Source: JALZAI01 sp038212215 (GTDB taxonomy: Bacteria > Actinomycetota > Actinomycetes > Mycobacteriales > Jatrophihabitantaceae). Taken from it: a stretch of 23,893 bases of DNA. The notes below the pieces were generated by a model. That model was not told the DNA's origin and ran no database searches. It saw only the letters and a program-made list of their open reading frames with translations. The stretch covers positions 1-23,893 of the forward strand of contig JBBQUT010000050.1 of NCBI GenBank assembly GCA_038212215.1. The letters run 5' to 3'. Shown here piece after piece: positions 1 through 6,945 of this stretch (position 1 is the first letter of the stretch; every line of letters begins with the position of its first letter). A program made the position numbers and the translations under genes.

Positions 1-840
1 CCGACGCTGTTCGAGCTGATCGAGGCCGGGCCGCACGAGGTCGGCGAGTTCAGGACACGACCGCAGGGCGAGCACCAGGGGCACGGTCATCGTGCCCGAG
101 GGCATGTCGCACCCCACCGGCTTGCCCAGCAGCTCGGTGCTAGAGACGAGGTCGAGGACGTCGTCGACGATCTGCAACGCGACCCCGAAGGCCATGCCGA
201 ACTCGGCGAGTCCGGTCTGCACCGCGGGTGGCAGGTCGGACGCGTGCGCGCCGAGCAGGCAGGCGGTCCGTAGCAGGCTGCCCGTCTTGCCGCGCGCTAC
301 CGACAGCGCATCGTCCACCGTCGTCATCGTGCTGAAGCGATGGTGATTCTCCCACGCCTGCCCTGCGCACAGCTCGGCGAGCGTTGACATCACCAGCGCG
401 CCCGCCGCCGGGCTTACCCACGCCGCTGCGGAGTGGGCCGCCGCGATGAGCAGATCGCCGGTGACGATCGCCGTCGCCATGCCCTCTACGGCGTTGATCG
501 TCGCGATCCCGCGCCGCTCACGGGCATCGTCGATCACGTCGTCGTGCACCAGAGTGGCGCAGTGCAAAAACTCCACAGCGGCGGCGGCCGACACCGCGGC
601 ATCGCCGTGTGGCGCTGCGAGCGAGGCCGCGGCGAACGTCAGGCCTGGACGCAGCAACTTGCCGGGCGCATGGACGATCCGGTCGGCGGCCACGGCGAGC
701 GGGCCCGCGAGCTGTACCAGCAGATGGTCCATGCGCCGTAGCACCGCGCGTCGCTGGTGCCGCGATAGCGGGGTGGGCGAGCCAACGGCATCCGCCGCCG
801 CGAACCGCCGGCGCCTGCTGATTATCTCGGTCCTGATCAC
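1..840 (-). CDS. Polyprenyl diphosphate synthase (partial, 3' end off window)
   Basis: Trans-type isoprenyl diphosphate synthase that condenses IPP with allylic diphosphates. About 280 residues are visible before the left edge. I translated GKLLRP (IPP-binding Lys/Arg region), a first Asp-rich motif HDDVIDDA, the mid-protein RGKTGSLL, a second Asp-rich motif QIVDDVLDL, and GKPVGCDMPSGTMTVPLVLAL-type residues after it. The GTG start overlaps the blh stop as GTGA, which implies translational coupling; a later ATG at about 732 is less likely. The context suggests it makes geranylgeranyl diphosphate for carotenoid and retinal. However, the residues 4 and 5 places before the first DD are small (Thr, Ala), as in longer-chain quinone-tail synthases. 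Product chain length is therefore unsettled and I give no symbol. Confidence 0.9.
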   Translation of the reverse strand, partial: MIRTEIISRRRRFAAADAVGSPTPLSRHQRRAVLRRMDHLLVQLAGPLAVAADRIVHAPGKLLRPGLTFAAASLAAPHGDAAVSAAAAVEFLHCATLVHDDVIDDARERRGIATINAVEGMATAIVTGDLLIAAAHSAAAWVSPAAGALVMSTLAELCAGQAWENHHRFSTMTTVDDALSVARGKTGSLLRTACLLGAHASDLPPAVQTGLAEFGMAFGVALQIVDDVLDLVSSTELLGKPVGCDMPSGTMTVPLVLALRSCPELADLVRPGLDQLEQRR

Positions 841-1925
841 CGTGTCCTCTCATTCGGTTGCCGCGTTGGATGCGTCGTTGGTTCCCGGTTTGCTGGTCGC
901 CCTGGGGCGGTGCGGGCGGCCCAGCGGTCCATCCCGGCGATCGTGCGCATGTGCGGGAAGGTCAGCGCGAGCAGCAGGACGAACAGCGACGTGATCACCG
1001 TGCGCGAGCCGGTGGCCCAAACGATGGGCAGCGCAACGGCAACGGCCACCGTCGGAAGGGCTGCGTGCCACGCGTACCGCGCGATGGCTGCGCGCGTCGA
1101 CAGCCGCGCCGAGCCGAGACCGGGGAGCGCGAGCACCCGTCCGATGTGGCGCAGAGAGTGCCAGAACCCGAAGTAGACAGCGAAAGCGGCCAACGGCGGG
1201 GCCACGACGAACACCACCACCAGCAGCGTCGTCTGCGCCGACTCCCACAGCCTGCCAGCGCGCAGGGCCGCCAGCGCGACCGCTGCGTTGAGGGTGAGCA
1301 CCACGCCGGCCGCTGCGCTGAGCAGCCAGCCGCTGGATTCGCCCGCGAACCACGGCGCGAGCCGCCCTAGAACGACGGCCACCTGGTGGTGCCACAGGCT
1401 CAACGGCAAGCCGACCACCGCGGTACCGTGTGCGATCGCTCGAACGGCGTGCAGGCCGGTGGCCGACCCGGCGTCGGAGGCCCGCGCGAACTGCGCCTCC
1501 CCCCACCCGAAGTGCAGGGCCGAGGCAACAAGAAAGACGGTGACCGCGACGTTGGGAACCAGGTACAGCGCCACGCCGGCGACGGCCGCGATGCAGACGT
1601 ACTGTACGAGAATCCCCGCCATCACAGTCGCCCGAGGCTTGGTGGAGCTTGTCCAGAACGGGACCATGTGGTCAACCGCCCCGTGTGGGATGCCGATCAG
1701 GATCCCGACGACCGCAAGGCCGACCGACGCGCGCTGGAGCACATCAGGCGCCACCGCCTGCGCGCCGAGCACAGCGAGCAACGCGAGGACGCCGACGACG
1801 GACAAGCCGTGCATCAGACCCTTGGCAGCGATCGGCGACTGCGCCGTGGTCGGCGTCGCCCGAACGGGGGTCCACGGAGGGACAGCGGACCCCCAGAGGC
1901 CCACGCCAGGGGCGTCCAGGCTCAT
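837..1925 (-). CDS. blh: Blh/Brp-family beta-carotene 15,15'-dioxygenase
   Basis: Integral membrane non-heme iron enzyme that cleaves beta-carotene to two retinals, supplying chromophore to the rhodopsin encoded just upstream. The protein has 362 residues from the ATG at 1925. His-rich motifs typical of the family are visible: GIPHGAVDH, HFGWGE and FGFWHSLRHIGRV, inside a run of about eight hydrophobic segments. The ATG lies 5 nt after the rhodopsin stop and the stop overlaps the next gene's GTG, so the three genes form a tight operon. The Shine-Dalgarno sequence is weak, consistent with coupled translation. The frame is open further upstream, but that part is rhodopsin read out of frame. Family and role are established for proteorhodopsin clusters; activity here is inferred. 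Confidence 0.93.
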   Translation of the reverse strand: MSLDAPGVGLWGSAVPPWTPVRATPTTAQSPIAAKGLMHGLSVVGVLALLAVLGAQAVAPDVLQRASVGLAVVGILIGIPHGAVDHMVPFWTSSTKPRATVMAGILVQYVCIAAVAGVALYLVPNVAVTVFLVASALHFGWGEAQFARASDAGSATGLHAVRAIAHGTAVVGLPLSLWHHQVAVVLGRLAPWFAGESSGWLLSAAAGVVLTLNAAVALAALRAGRLWESAQTTLLVVVFVVAPPLAAFAVYFGFWHSLRHIGRVLALPGLGSARLSTRAAIARYAWHAALPTVAVAVALPIVWATGSRTVITSLFVLLLALTFPHMRTIAGMDRWAARTAPGRPANREPTTHPTRQPNERTR

Positions 1926-1930
1926 TGGTC

Positions 1931-2785
1931 TCAGGCTGCCTTGACACGGCTCGCCGACGTGCGAGCACCGGCCTCGACCTCGACCTCGTCGTCGTAGGCG
2001 GAGTCCTCGAGCCGGCTCTTCACCCGAGCGATCTTGTAGATCCCGAGGCCGTACGCGGCCTTGGCCAGGATGTCCGCGATCGAGTAGCCGCCCTGCCGCA
2101 ACACGAAGCCACCCTCGCCGCCGAAGAAGGTGCCACCGAAGATCGGGAACATGTACGCAATCGGGTAGACGCCCCAAAGGCCGACCAGCGAGATTCGCAG
2201 CATCTTGATCGTATGGACGACCTCGGAAGGCTGACGCACCAGCGACTTCGACAGCTCGACGAACAGGATGTAGAGCAGGTAAAGGAACGGGATCGTGGAC
2301 GCGACGCCCCACAGAACGCGAGCCGTCGTGCTTGTGGCGATCTCACCCGGGTAGCCCAGGCCGATCATCAGGGCCGACGCCGGGACGAGGCGGAATAGCA
2401 GCCTTCGGGACTCGCTGCGACGAAGCGCCATGACCGCGACGGTCTCGATGAGCAGCAGCGGCACGGTCAGGAACCAGTCGACGTAGCGATATGCCTCGTT
2501 GAAGGCGACGTTGGACAGCTTGTGGACCGAGTCGACCGTCGCGCCGGCAGGGTAGCTGGCCTTCAGATTGTCGAAGATCCGGAAGTAGTGGTACGCGGCG
2601 ATCCCGCACACAACTGCGGAGACGACCAGCGCATTGCGATATCGCGGCGCTACTCGTCGCTGGGATACCAGCAGGAACAGCGCGGTGAACACCATGCTCG
2701 CGATGACCAGCGAGAACAAGTTGTACACGGTCGCAAAATTGTTGGCCGTCAGCGAGCCGATGGTGACGGCGCTTGCCAGAGCCAT
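1931..2785 (-). CDS. Proton-pumping microbial rhodopsin (xanthorhodopsin/actinorhodopsin-like)
   Basis: Seven-helix retinal protein of 284 residues, predicted to be a light-driven outward proton pump in the cytoplasmic membrane. Helix C carries RYVDWFLTVPLLLIE, giving D103 (acceptor), T107 and E114 (donor): the DTE signature of proteorhodopsin-type proton pumps. L111, eight residues after D103, matches the green-tuned position. H66 in AAYHYF matches the His partner of the acceptor. K242 in DILAK binds retinal, with D238 as second counter-ion. G160 in LWGVAST sits where xanthorhodopsin-like pumps have a small residue that opens space for a carotenoid antenna (inference). ATG 2785 is chosen because GGAAAGAGG lies 6 nt upstream; the reading frame begins earlier at 2869 without such a site. 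Confidence 0.96.
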   Translation of the reverse strand: MALASAVTIGSLTANNFATVYNLFSLVIASMVFTALFLLVSQRRVAPRYRNALVVSAVVCGIAAYHYFRIFDNLKASYPAGATVDSVHKLSNVAFNEAYRYVDWFLTVPLLLIETVAVMALRRSESRRLLFRLVPASALMIGLGYPGEIATSTTARVLWGVASTIPFLYLLYILFVELSKSLVRQPSEVVHTIKMLRISLVGLWGVYPIAYMFPIFGGTFFGGEGGFVLRQGGYSIADILAKAAYGLGIYKIARVKSRLEDSAYDDEVEVEAGARTSASRVKAA

Positions 2786-2852
2786 GAGGAACCTCTTTCC
2801 GGTGGGGCGACCGACCTTGGGAGTCGGCGCGGAGGGTGCAGCCGACCTGGCA

Positions 2853-2894
2853 GGTATAACTCGCCCCACGACGATTCAGCAACTTGCACAAGTT
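2853..2894 (-). promoter_or_regulatory. Rhodopsin promoter with LitR-type operator
   Basis: On the minus strand a -35-like TTGCTG (2877-2882) is followed after 18 bp by a -10-like TATACC (2853-2858). Immediately upstream and overlapping the -35 is an inverted repeat with 6-bp arms, AACTTG-TG-CAAGTT (2881-2894). The site lies between litR and the rhodopsin start and suits repression in the dark by the neighbouring B12-dependent regulator. The same layout recurs at 4533-4574. Binding is inferred. Confidence 0.65.
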
Positions 2895-2906
2895 TGTGGC
2901 GGCGCC

Positions 2907-3911
2907 CTATCTCGGTGCGGCGCGCAACACGGCCACGGCCTCGGCCAGGTCTGCAACCCGACGCGTCCGCGCCGGCAGATCTACCTCGTCCCAGCCTGGG
3001 CCGCCCACGACAGCCAGGACGGGCGGGCGGGTCGGCGCCAACTCCAACCGGTACTCGTCGCGGTGCTCGACCTCGGCGGGCTTGACCTGGCGCCAGACGA
3101 ACACCGCGGACGCACCGGTCCGGCGAACGGCCGCAGTCAGGGTCGTCAGCGGTACGCGTGCCCCGAGCACCCGCAGCGGCACCCGGTGCTCGCTCAGCGC
3201 CGCGGCGATGATGTACAGAGGCAGCACGTGCAGGTCCTCGGCCGAGCAGGCGAGCAGGACCGGGCGGCCTGGTAGTGCGTGCACCTGGCACTGCCGGTGC
3301 GCGCGCAATGCCTCGACCGTCGCCTCGCTCAGCAGGTGCTCGACCTCGATGCCGTCGCCGGTGCGCTCCCACTTGCGGCCCACCGCGACGAGAACCGGAC
3401 GCAACACCTGATTCCATGTGGCGACAGCCCCTTGTTCGGCGAGCAGGTCACCGAGCATGCCGCCGACCGCGTCGACATCGAGTCGGCCAGCGGCACGCGC
3501 CAGGCCGCGCGCCTCCGGCGAGCCGTCGCGGATCGCCAGCACATGGCCGCCAGGACCACCGCGGCGGCGCCGATGTGCTGGCCACGGCGGGTGCACCGCC
3601 GACCCGGCGTCGTCCTCACTGGCCAGGGTGAGAACGGCGCCGGAGCCGTCCTCGGGGGTTGCGAGCGCCTGCTGGGCGGCGCGCGCCGGCGCCATCCCAT
3701 CGCCGACGAGCCGCTGCATGCGCATCAGCCGCGTCAGGTCGGCGGCAGAGTAACGGCGGTGACCGCCGCCTGTTCGCGACGACGGGACCAAGCCGTAGCG
3801 GGTACCCCAGCTGCGCACGGTTTCCGGCGCGACCCCGAGCCGAGCCGCGACGGCGCCGACGGACAAGGCCTCCCGGCCCGCGCCGTCGGCGCCTGAAGTC
3901 CCGCTGGTCAC
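2907..3911 (-). CDS. litR: LitR/CarH-like B12-dependent MerR photoregulator
   Basis: Predicted light-responsive repressor using adenosylcobalamin as chromophore. It has 334 residues from GTG 3911; a TTG at 3929 would add six. Residues 15-80 form a MerR winged helix (SVGAVAARLGVAPETVRSWGTRYG, then GGHRRYS). Residues 135-205 form the helical cap, with W181 nine residues before E191-H192, the Wx9EH signature of CarH photosensors. The cobalamin domain follows, with EDLHVLP supplying a candidate lower-ligand His (H228); Pro replaces the Gly of classical DxHxxG. The residue after W181 is Glu, whereas Thermus CarH has the His that caps cobalt after illumination. It lies directly upstream of the rhodopsin operon on the same strand, and an operator-like site covers its own start region. 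Confidence 0.88.
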   Translation of the reverse strand: MTSGTSGADGAGREALSVGAVAARLGVAPETVRSWGTRYGLVPSSRTGGGHRRYSAADLTRLMRMQRLVGDGMAPARAAQQALATPEDGSGAVLTLASEDDAGSAVHPPWPAHRRRRGGPGGHVLAIRDGSPEARGLARAAGRLDVDAVGGMLGDLLAEQGAVATWNQVLRPVLVAVGRKWERTGDGIEVEHLLSEATVEALRAHRQCQVHALPGRPVLLACSAEDLHVLPLYIIAAALSEHRVPLRVLGARVPLTTLTAAVRRTGASAVFVWRQVKPAEVEHRDEYRLELAPTRPPVLAVVGGPGWDEVDLPARTRRVADLAEAVAVLRAAPR

Positions 3912-3928
3912 ACCACCACCGTAGACCA

Positions 3929-3945
3929 ATTTTGCACAGATTTTA
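3929..3945 (-). promoter_or_regulatory. Operator-like site over the litR promoter
   Basis: On the plus strand TTGCACA (3932-3938) plus two bases plus TTTTA repeats the core of the rhodopsin operator. On the minus strand TAAAAT (rc of 3940-3945) is a plausible litR -10, so the site would cover the transcription start. This suggests autorepression by LitR (inference). Confidence 0.45.
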
Positions 3946-4220
3946 GTGAAGCGTGCGGACGGCGGTCGTCACCCGGCACCACCGGGCCGTCCCGAAAAGT
4001 GCCGCCTCGTCGAAGGCGCCCAGGGCATCGAACGAGCGGCATTTGTGATCCCTCGACAGCGCGAGATCGACTCGTACACCCCGGTAATCGTTATGGCGTG
4101 TACCGGTTGTCCGAAGGCCCTCCCGCGCCGTCTACGGCTGCACCATGGCGGACGGAACTGTAGCTGGGAGCTCTGTAACATGCACAGTTTAGTCCGCATA
4201 GCCACGTCGAACGGTGATCG
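3946..4220. other. Intergenic stretch without a recognisable gene
   Basis: Both strands have open frames, but none with recognisable protein features or a convincing ribosome site. It contains short inverted repeats CCGGTA/TACCGG (4081-4086/4101-4106) and GCCGT/ACGGC (4127-4131/4134-4138), which may end the leftward transcript of the 77-codon gene. Near 4176-4190 lies AACATGCACAGTTT, another relative of the LitR-type operator. Confidence 0.4.
4176..4190. promoter_or_regulatory. LitR-like site C
   Basis: The bases read AACATGCACAGTTTA, the same core and flanks as the rhodopsin operator but one base shorter between the AAC and GTT arms. It lies downstream of the 77-codon gene and upstream of litR. 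No clear promoter boxes accompany it. Confidence 0.35.
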
Positions 4221-4454
4221 TCAGATCGCGGCGACCGTCGCCCGTGGGCCACGCTGCTGGCGCTGCGCCGCGCGCGCGCGGCGACGAGCCACACCCTCGC
4301 GGTGTCGCAGCTCGGCGTAGCGGAAATCGTACTTCGTGCCGATGAGCGGGTGATCCCACGAATGAGCAGGGCCTAGCAGGAGGATAAAGAATGCGTGCAC
4401 AGGGTTTATATAGCGACACGGTTGCTGCGTTGCGGTAGGAGTCATGGTCGTCAT
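4221..4454 (-). CDS. Small orphan protein, candidate LitR-regulon member
   Basis: 77 residues from ATG 4454. AGGTGA lies 6 nt upstream of the ATG, one of the better ribosome sites in this region. The N-terminal third is polar, followed by a hydrophobic stretch NPVHAFFILLLGPAHSW, then HPLIGTKYDFRYAELR, then an Arg/Ala-rich basic tail. This suggests a small membrane-associated protein with a basic cytoplasmic end. I do not recognise the family. The gene is transcribed towards litR and the rhodopsin operon from a promoter (4533-4574) laid out like the rhodopsin promoter. A role in rhodopsin or carotenoid function, or in the light response, is only inference. Another TGCACA-GGG-TTTATA site lies inside the coding region at 4396-4408. 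Confidence 0.6.
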   Translation of the reverse strand: MTTMTPTATQQPCRYINPVHAFFILLLGPAHSWDHPLIGTKYDFRYAELRHREGVARRRARAAQRQQRGPRATVAAI

Positions 4455-4523
4455 GAGAGTTCACCTGGATCTTGAGTCGGGTTCCTGACCTGCTCCGCCG
4501 GCGCCACGCTGCACCGTCGGGCC

Positions 4524-4574
4524 AATGCACAATGTCTAGACGACGAGACTCGCAATTAGCAACTTGCACAGGTT
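4524..4574 (-). promoter_or_regulatory. Promoter and operators of the 77-codon gene
   Basis: On the minus strand AACCTGTGCAAGTT (4561-4574) overlaps a -35-like TTGCTA (4557-4562), and after 18 bp comes a -10-like TAGACA (4533-4538). Operator, box order and 18-bp spacer all match the rhodopsin promoter at 2853-2894. A second core, AATGCACAATGT (4524-4535), overlaps the -10. Expected transcription start is near 4526, leaving a leader of about 70 nt. Confidence 0.6.
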
Positions 4575-4739
4575 TACAAGAATGCCAGCTGGCGTCCGAT
4601 GTTGCGCTGCGGACCAGCGTTGACGCGCGAGGTGGACCCGTCAGACGAGCGGCCGCGTGGGCGGTGTGGGGCAAGTCGGTTCGATTCGTGCGACAGGCGT
4701 TGGGCTTTGGCCGGGTCGAGGGCGCATGGGTGACGCCGC

Positions 4740-4911
4740 CGGCCCAGCGGAACGGCGAGGGCGACCTCGGCGCACACGACGGCCGGAGCGCGCGGTCTCG
4801 ATAGCGATCCCACTGGCACCGCCGGTGATGACTGCCCGCTGCCCGGACAGGTCGATATTGGCGACGACCTGAGCAGCGGTCGAGCTGAACCCGGCCGGGC
4901 AACAGGCGCGC
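4740..4911 (-). pseudogene. SDR N-terminal relic
   Basis: Reading the minus strand from about 4863 gives ANIDLSGQRAVITGGASGIA, the first beta strand and glycine-rich NAD(P) loop of a short-chain dehydrogenase (VxTGGASGIG). A different frame then gives AEVALAV, the second beta strand. The loop ends in Ala instead of Gly, the frame is broken around 4795, and nothing resembling the catalytic YxxxK half remains. The relic is divergent from the LysR gene at 4974, a common arrangement for a LysR target. It is therefore probably the dead former target of that regulator (inference). Confidence 0.65.
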
Positions 4912-4973
4912 GCAATGATCACCTGAGCCGATCGATCCGGGCGACCGGCTCGGTTGGCACGTAAGGTCCGGGC

Positions 4974-5903
4974 GTGGAACTGCGTCAACTTGAGGCGTTC
5001 GTGGCAGTGGCCGCTGAGTTGCATTTCGGGCGGGCGGCGGAGCGCCTGCACCTGGCTCAGCCGACTCTGAGCGAGCTTGTGCGGCGGTTGGAGCGGGAGC
5101 TGGGCACGCCGCTGTTCACCCGCACGACGCGCCGGGTGGCGTTGACGGGCGCTGGGGTCGAACTTCTTGGCCGGGCGAAGGTCATCCTGGACGATGTCGC
5201 ATCGGCGACGGCGGCTGTGCGCCGGATCGCGCACGGCGACGCCGGTTCGGTGCGGGTAGGGATCACGCCACCGGTCGCACCGATCCTGGCCGTGCACCTG
5301 CGGGACGCCCTCACCGCCAAAGCGCCCGATGTCGAGTTGGTCGTAGAGCGGATGTGGCTACCCGACCTTGCGCGTTCGGTGGCCCAAGGCAGCATCGATG
5401 TCGCCCTCACCTGCGGACTGGTGTTCGAGCCGGACGGGGTGGTCGGTGAGGTGTTCTGCGGCGAACCGCTGCTGGTCGGGCTCAGGAGCGATCATCGTCT
5501 CGCCGCTAGCGACACGGTGGCCTTGGCCGATCTGGCTTATGACGTGCTCGGCGTGCCCAATGAGTCTCTGTTCCCGGCGTGGGCGCTAGCCCAACGCCAA
5601 GCCCTCAGCGCCGCCGGTGTCGCCCCGCCCAGCGTCGTGCTCGATGCGACCGATCTGGCGGCCACGGCGTGGACCAGCCAGCCCGATGTCGCATGGGTCC
5701 TGATGAGCCCGTCCGTCTTGGCCGCCGCACCTGGCACGGTGGCTGTGCCAGTCTCGCCGGAACAACTGGTCCCCTACACGCTCCAGTGGAACCCCGACCG
5801 GGCCCAGACGGCTACCGTGGCCCGCTTCGTGCGCCTGGCACTTACCTCCGACGTTCCGCCGGGCTGGCGCAGCCAGCCCGGTCACCTACGCCACGCCACC
5901 TGA
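4974..5903 (+). CDS. LysR-family transcriptional regulator
   Basis: 309 residues from GTG 4974, the usual LysR length. Residues 1-60 form the winged helix (MELRQLEAFVAVAAELHFGRAAERLHLAQPTLS, then LERELGTPLFTRTTRRVALTGAG). The rest is a periplasmic-binding-protein-like effector domain (VGITPPVAPIL, then ALTCGLVFEPDGVVGEVFCGEPLLVGL, a typical core). It presumably senses a small molecule and regulates the divergent DNA at about 4.9 kb, where only an SDR relic is left. The downstream transporters at 6034 are also candidate targets. A 6-bp hairpin, CCAGCC/GGCTGG (5904-5909/5921-5926), directly follows the stop but lacks a T-run. Confidence 0.93.
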   Translation: MELRQLEAFVAVAAELHFGRAAERLHLAQPTLSELVRRLERELGTPLFTRTTRRVALTGAGVELLGRAKVILDDVASATAAVRRIAHGDAGSVRVGITPPVAPILAVHLRDALTAKAPDVELVVERMWLPDLARSVAQGSIDVALTCGLVFEPDGVVGEVFCGEPLLVGLRSDHRLAASDTVALADLAYDVLGVPNESLFPAWALAQRQALSAAGVAPPSVVLDATDLAATAWTSQPDVAWVLMSPSVLAAAPGTVAVPVSPEQLVPYTLQWNPDRAQTATVARFVRLALTSDVPPGWRSQPGHLRHAT

Positions 5904-6033
5904 CCAGCCCGCGCTTTGACGGCTGGGATTGATCGCGGGGAGCTATCAGAGTGAACGCGGACTGCCCCTTTATCGAGTCGGCACGTCGCAGCAAGGTAGG
6001 TGAGAAAGCATCGCCGACCTGTAGGAGCACGCC

Positions 6034-6945
6034 ATGACCATCCTCGCCACCCACCCACAGGATCATCACGCGCCCACCGCCACCACAGCGGCGGCCGCAT
6101 CGGAAGTGGTCGACTCGCCCGCGTACGGCGCGGTGACCGCCTCGGCGCGAAGGGCGACGGGGGGCACGGGCGCCTTGGTCGTGATCGGCGTGATCGGTGG
6201 CGTGCTGTCCGGACTGTTCGCTATCGGCGGCGGCATCTTGATGGTTCCGCTGCTGGTGTGGCGGGTCGGGATGGATCAGCGCCGCGCCGCCGCGACCTCG
6301 CTTGTGGCGATCATCCCGACCGCTGCCATCAGTTCAGCCGCCTACTTACTGCACGGCGATGTGGACGTGGTCGCGGGTGTGTTCGTCGCCGCCGGGGCGG
6401 TTCTGGGGGCCGTGATCGGCAGCCGACTCCTGCGCAGGCTGTCGGTGAGCTGGCTTCAGGGGATGTTCATCGTCTTCCTCATCGCCGTCGCTATCCGGCT
6501 GCTGCTGGTCGCGCCGGGCCGGGGCCACTCGATCCCGCTCACCCCGCTGGTCATGCTCGGCTACCTCGCCCTCGGGCTGGCGATGGGCATCGCCTCGGGT
6601 TTGTTCGGCATCGGCGGCGGCATCATCGCCGTGCCGCTGCTGGTGTCGGTGTTCGCCGTCGGCGAGCTGGTCGCCAAAGGCACCGCGCTGCTGGTCAGCA
6701 TCCCGACCAGCGTCGTCGGCACGACCAGCAACCGCCGACACGGTCTGCTTGACTCAGCCGATGTCGGCACCGGGCTGATCGTCGGGACCGCCGCCGCGCT
6801 GGCGTCGGTGCCCGCCGTGTACGTCGCCGTCGCCATCCCCGCCACGGTCTCCGGGATCATGTTCGCCGTCCTGCTGCTGGCCGTGGCCGCACAGCTCACC
6901 GTCAAAGCGTTACAGCACCCGCACCCGGACACCAGCGCAGCATGA
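6034..6945 (+). CDS. TauE/SafE-family anion exporter
   Basis: 303-residue membrane protein with about eight hydrophobic segments and the family's duplicated half-repeat: GVLSGLFAIGGGILMVPLLV in the first half and GIASGLFGIGGGIIAVPLLV in the second. Members move sulfite, sulfonates or other small organic anions across the cytoplasmic membrane; the substrate here cannot be read from sequence. The first 45 residues are a polar, His/Ala/Thr-rich tail longer than usual. GTAGGAG lies 7 nt upstream of the ATG. The stop overlaps the next gene's start as ATGA, so the two transporters form an operon. Confidence 0.93.
   Translation: MTILATHPQDHHAPTATTAAAASEVVDSPAYGAVTASARRATGGTGALVVIGVIGGVLSGLFAIGGGILMVPLLVWRVGMDQRRAAATSLVAIIPTAAISSAAYLLHGDVDVVAGVFVAAGAVLGAVIGSRLLRRLSVSWLQGMFIVFLIAVAIRLLLVAPGRGHSIPLTPLVMLGYLALGLAMGIASGLFGIGGGIIAVPLLVSVFAVGELVAKGTALLVSIPTSVVGTTSNRRHGLLDSADVGTGLIVGTAAALASVPAVYVAVAIPATVSGIMFAVLLLAVAAQLTVKALQHPHPDTSAA

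Noticed and set aside
3946..4320. 124-codon plus-strand frame after litR
   Set aside because: No ribosome site, no recognisable motif, and it overlaps the better supported 77-codon gene on the other strand.
4189..4902. 237-codon minus-strand frame
   Set aside because: It runs through the SDR relic, the operator-promoter region and the 77-codon gene in the wrong frame; composition is noise-like.
5904..5926. Rho-independent terminator after lysR
   Set aside because: There is a 6-bp stem, but the loop is 11 nt and no T-run follows; recorded only as a hairpin.
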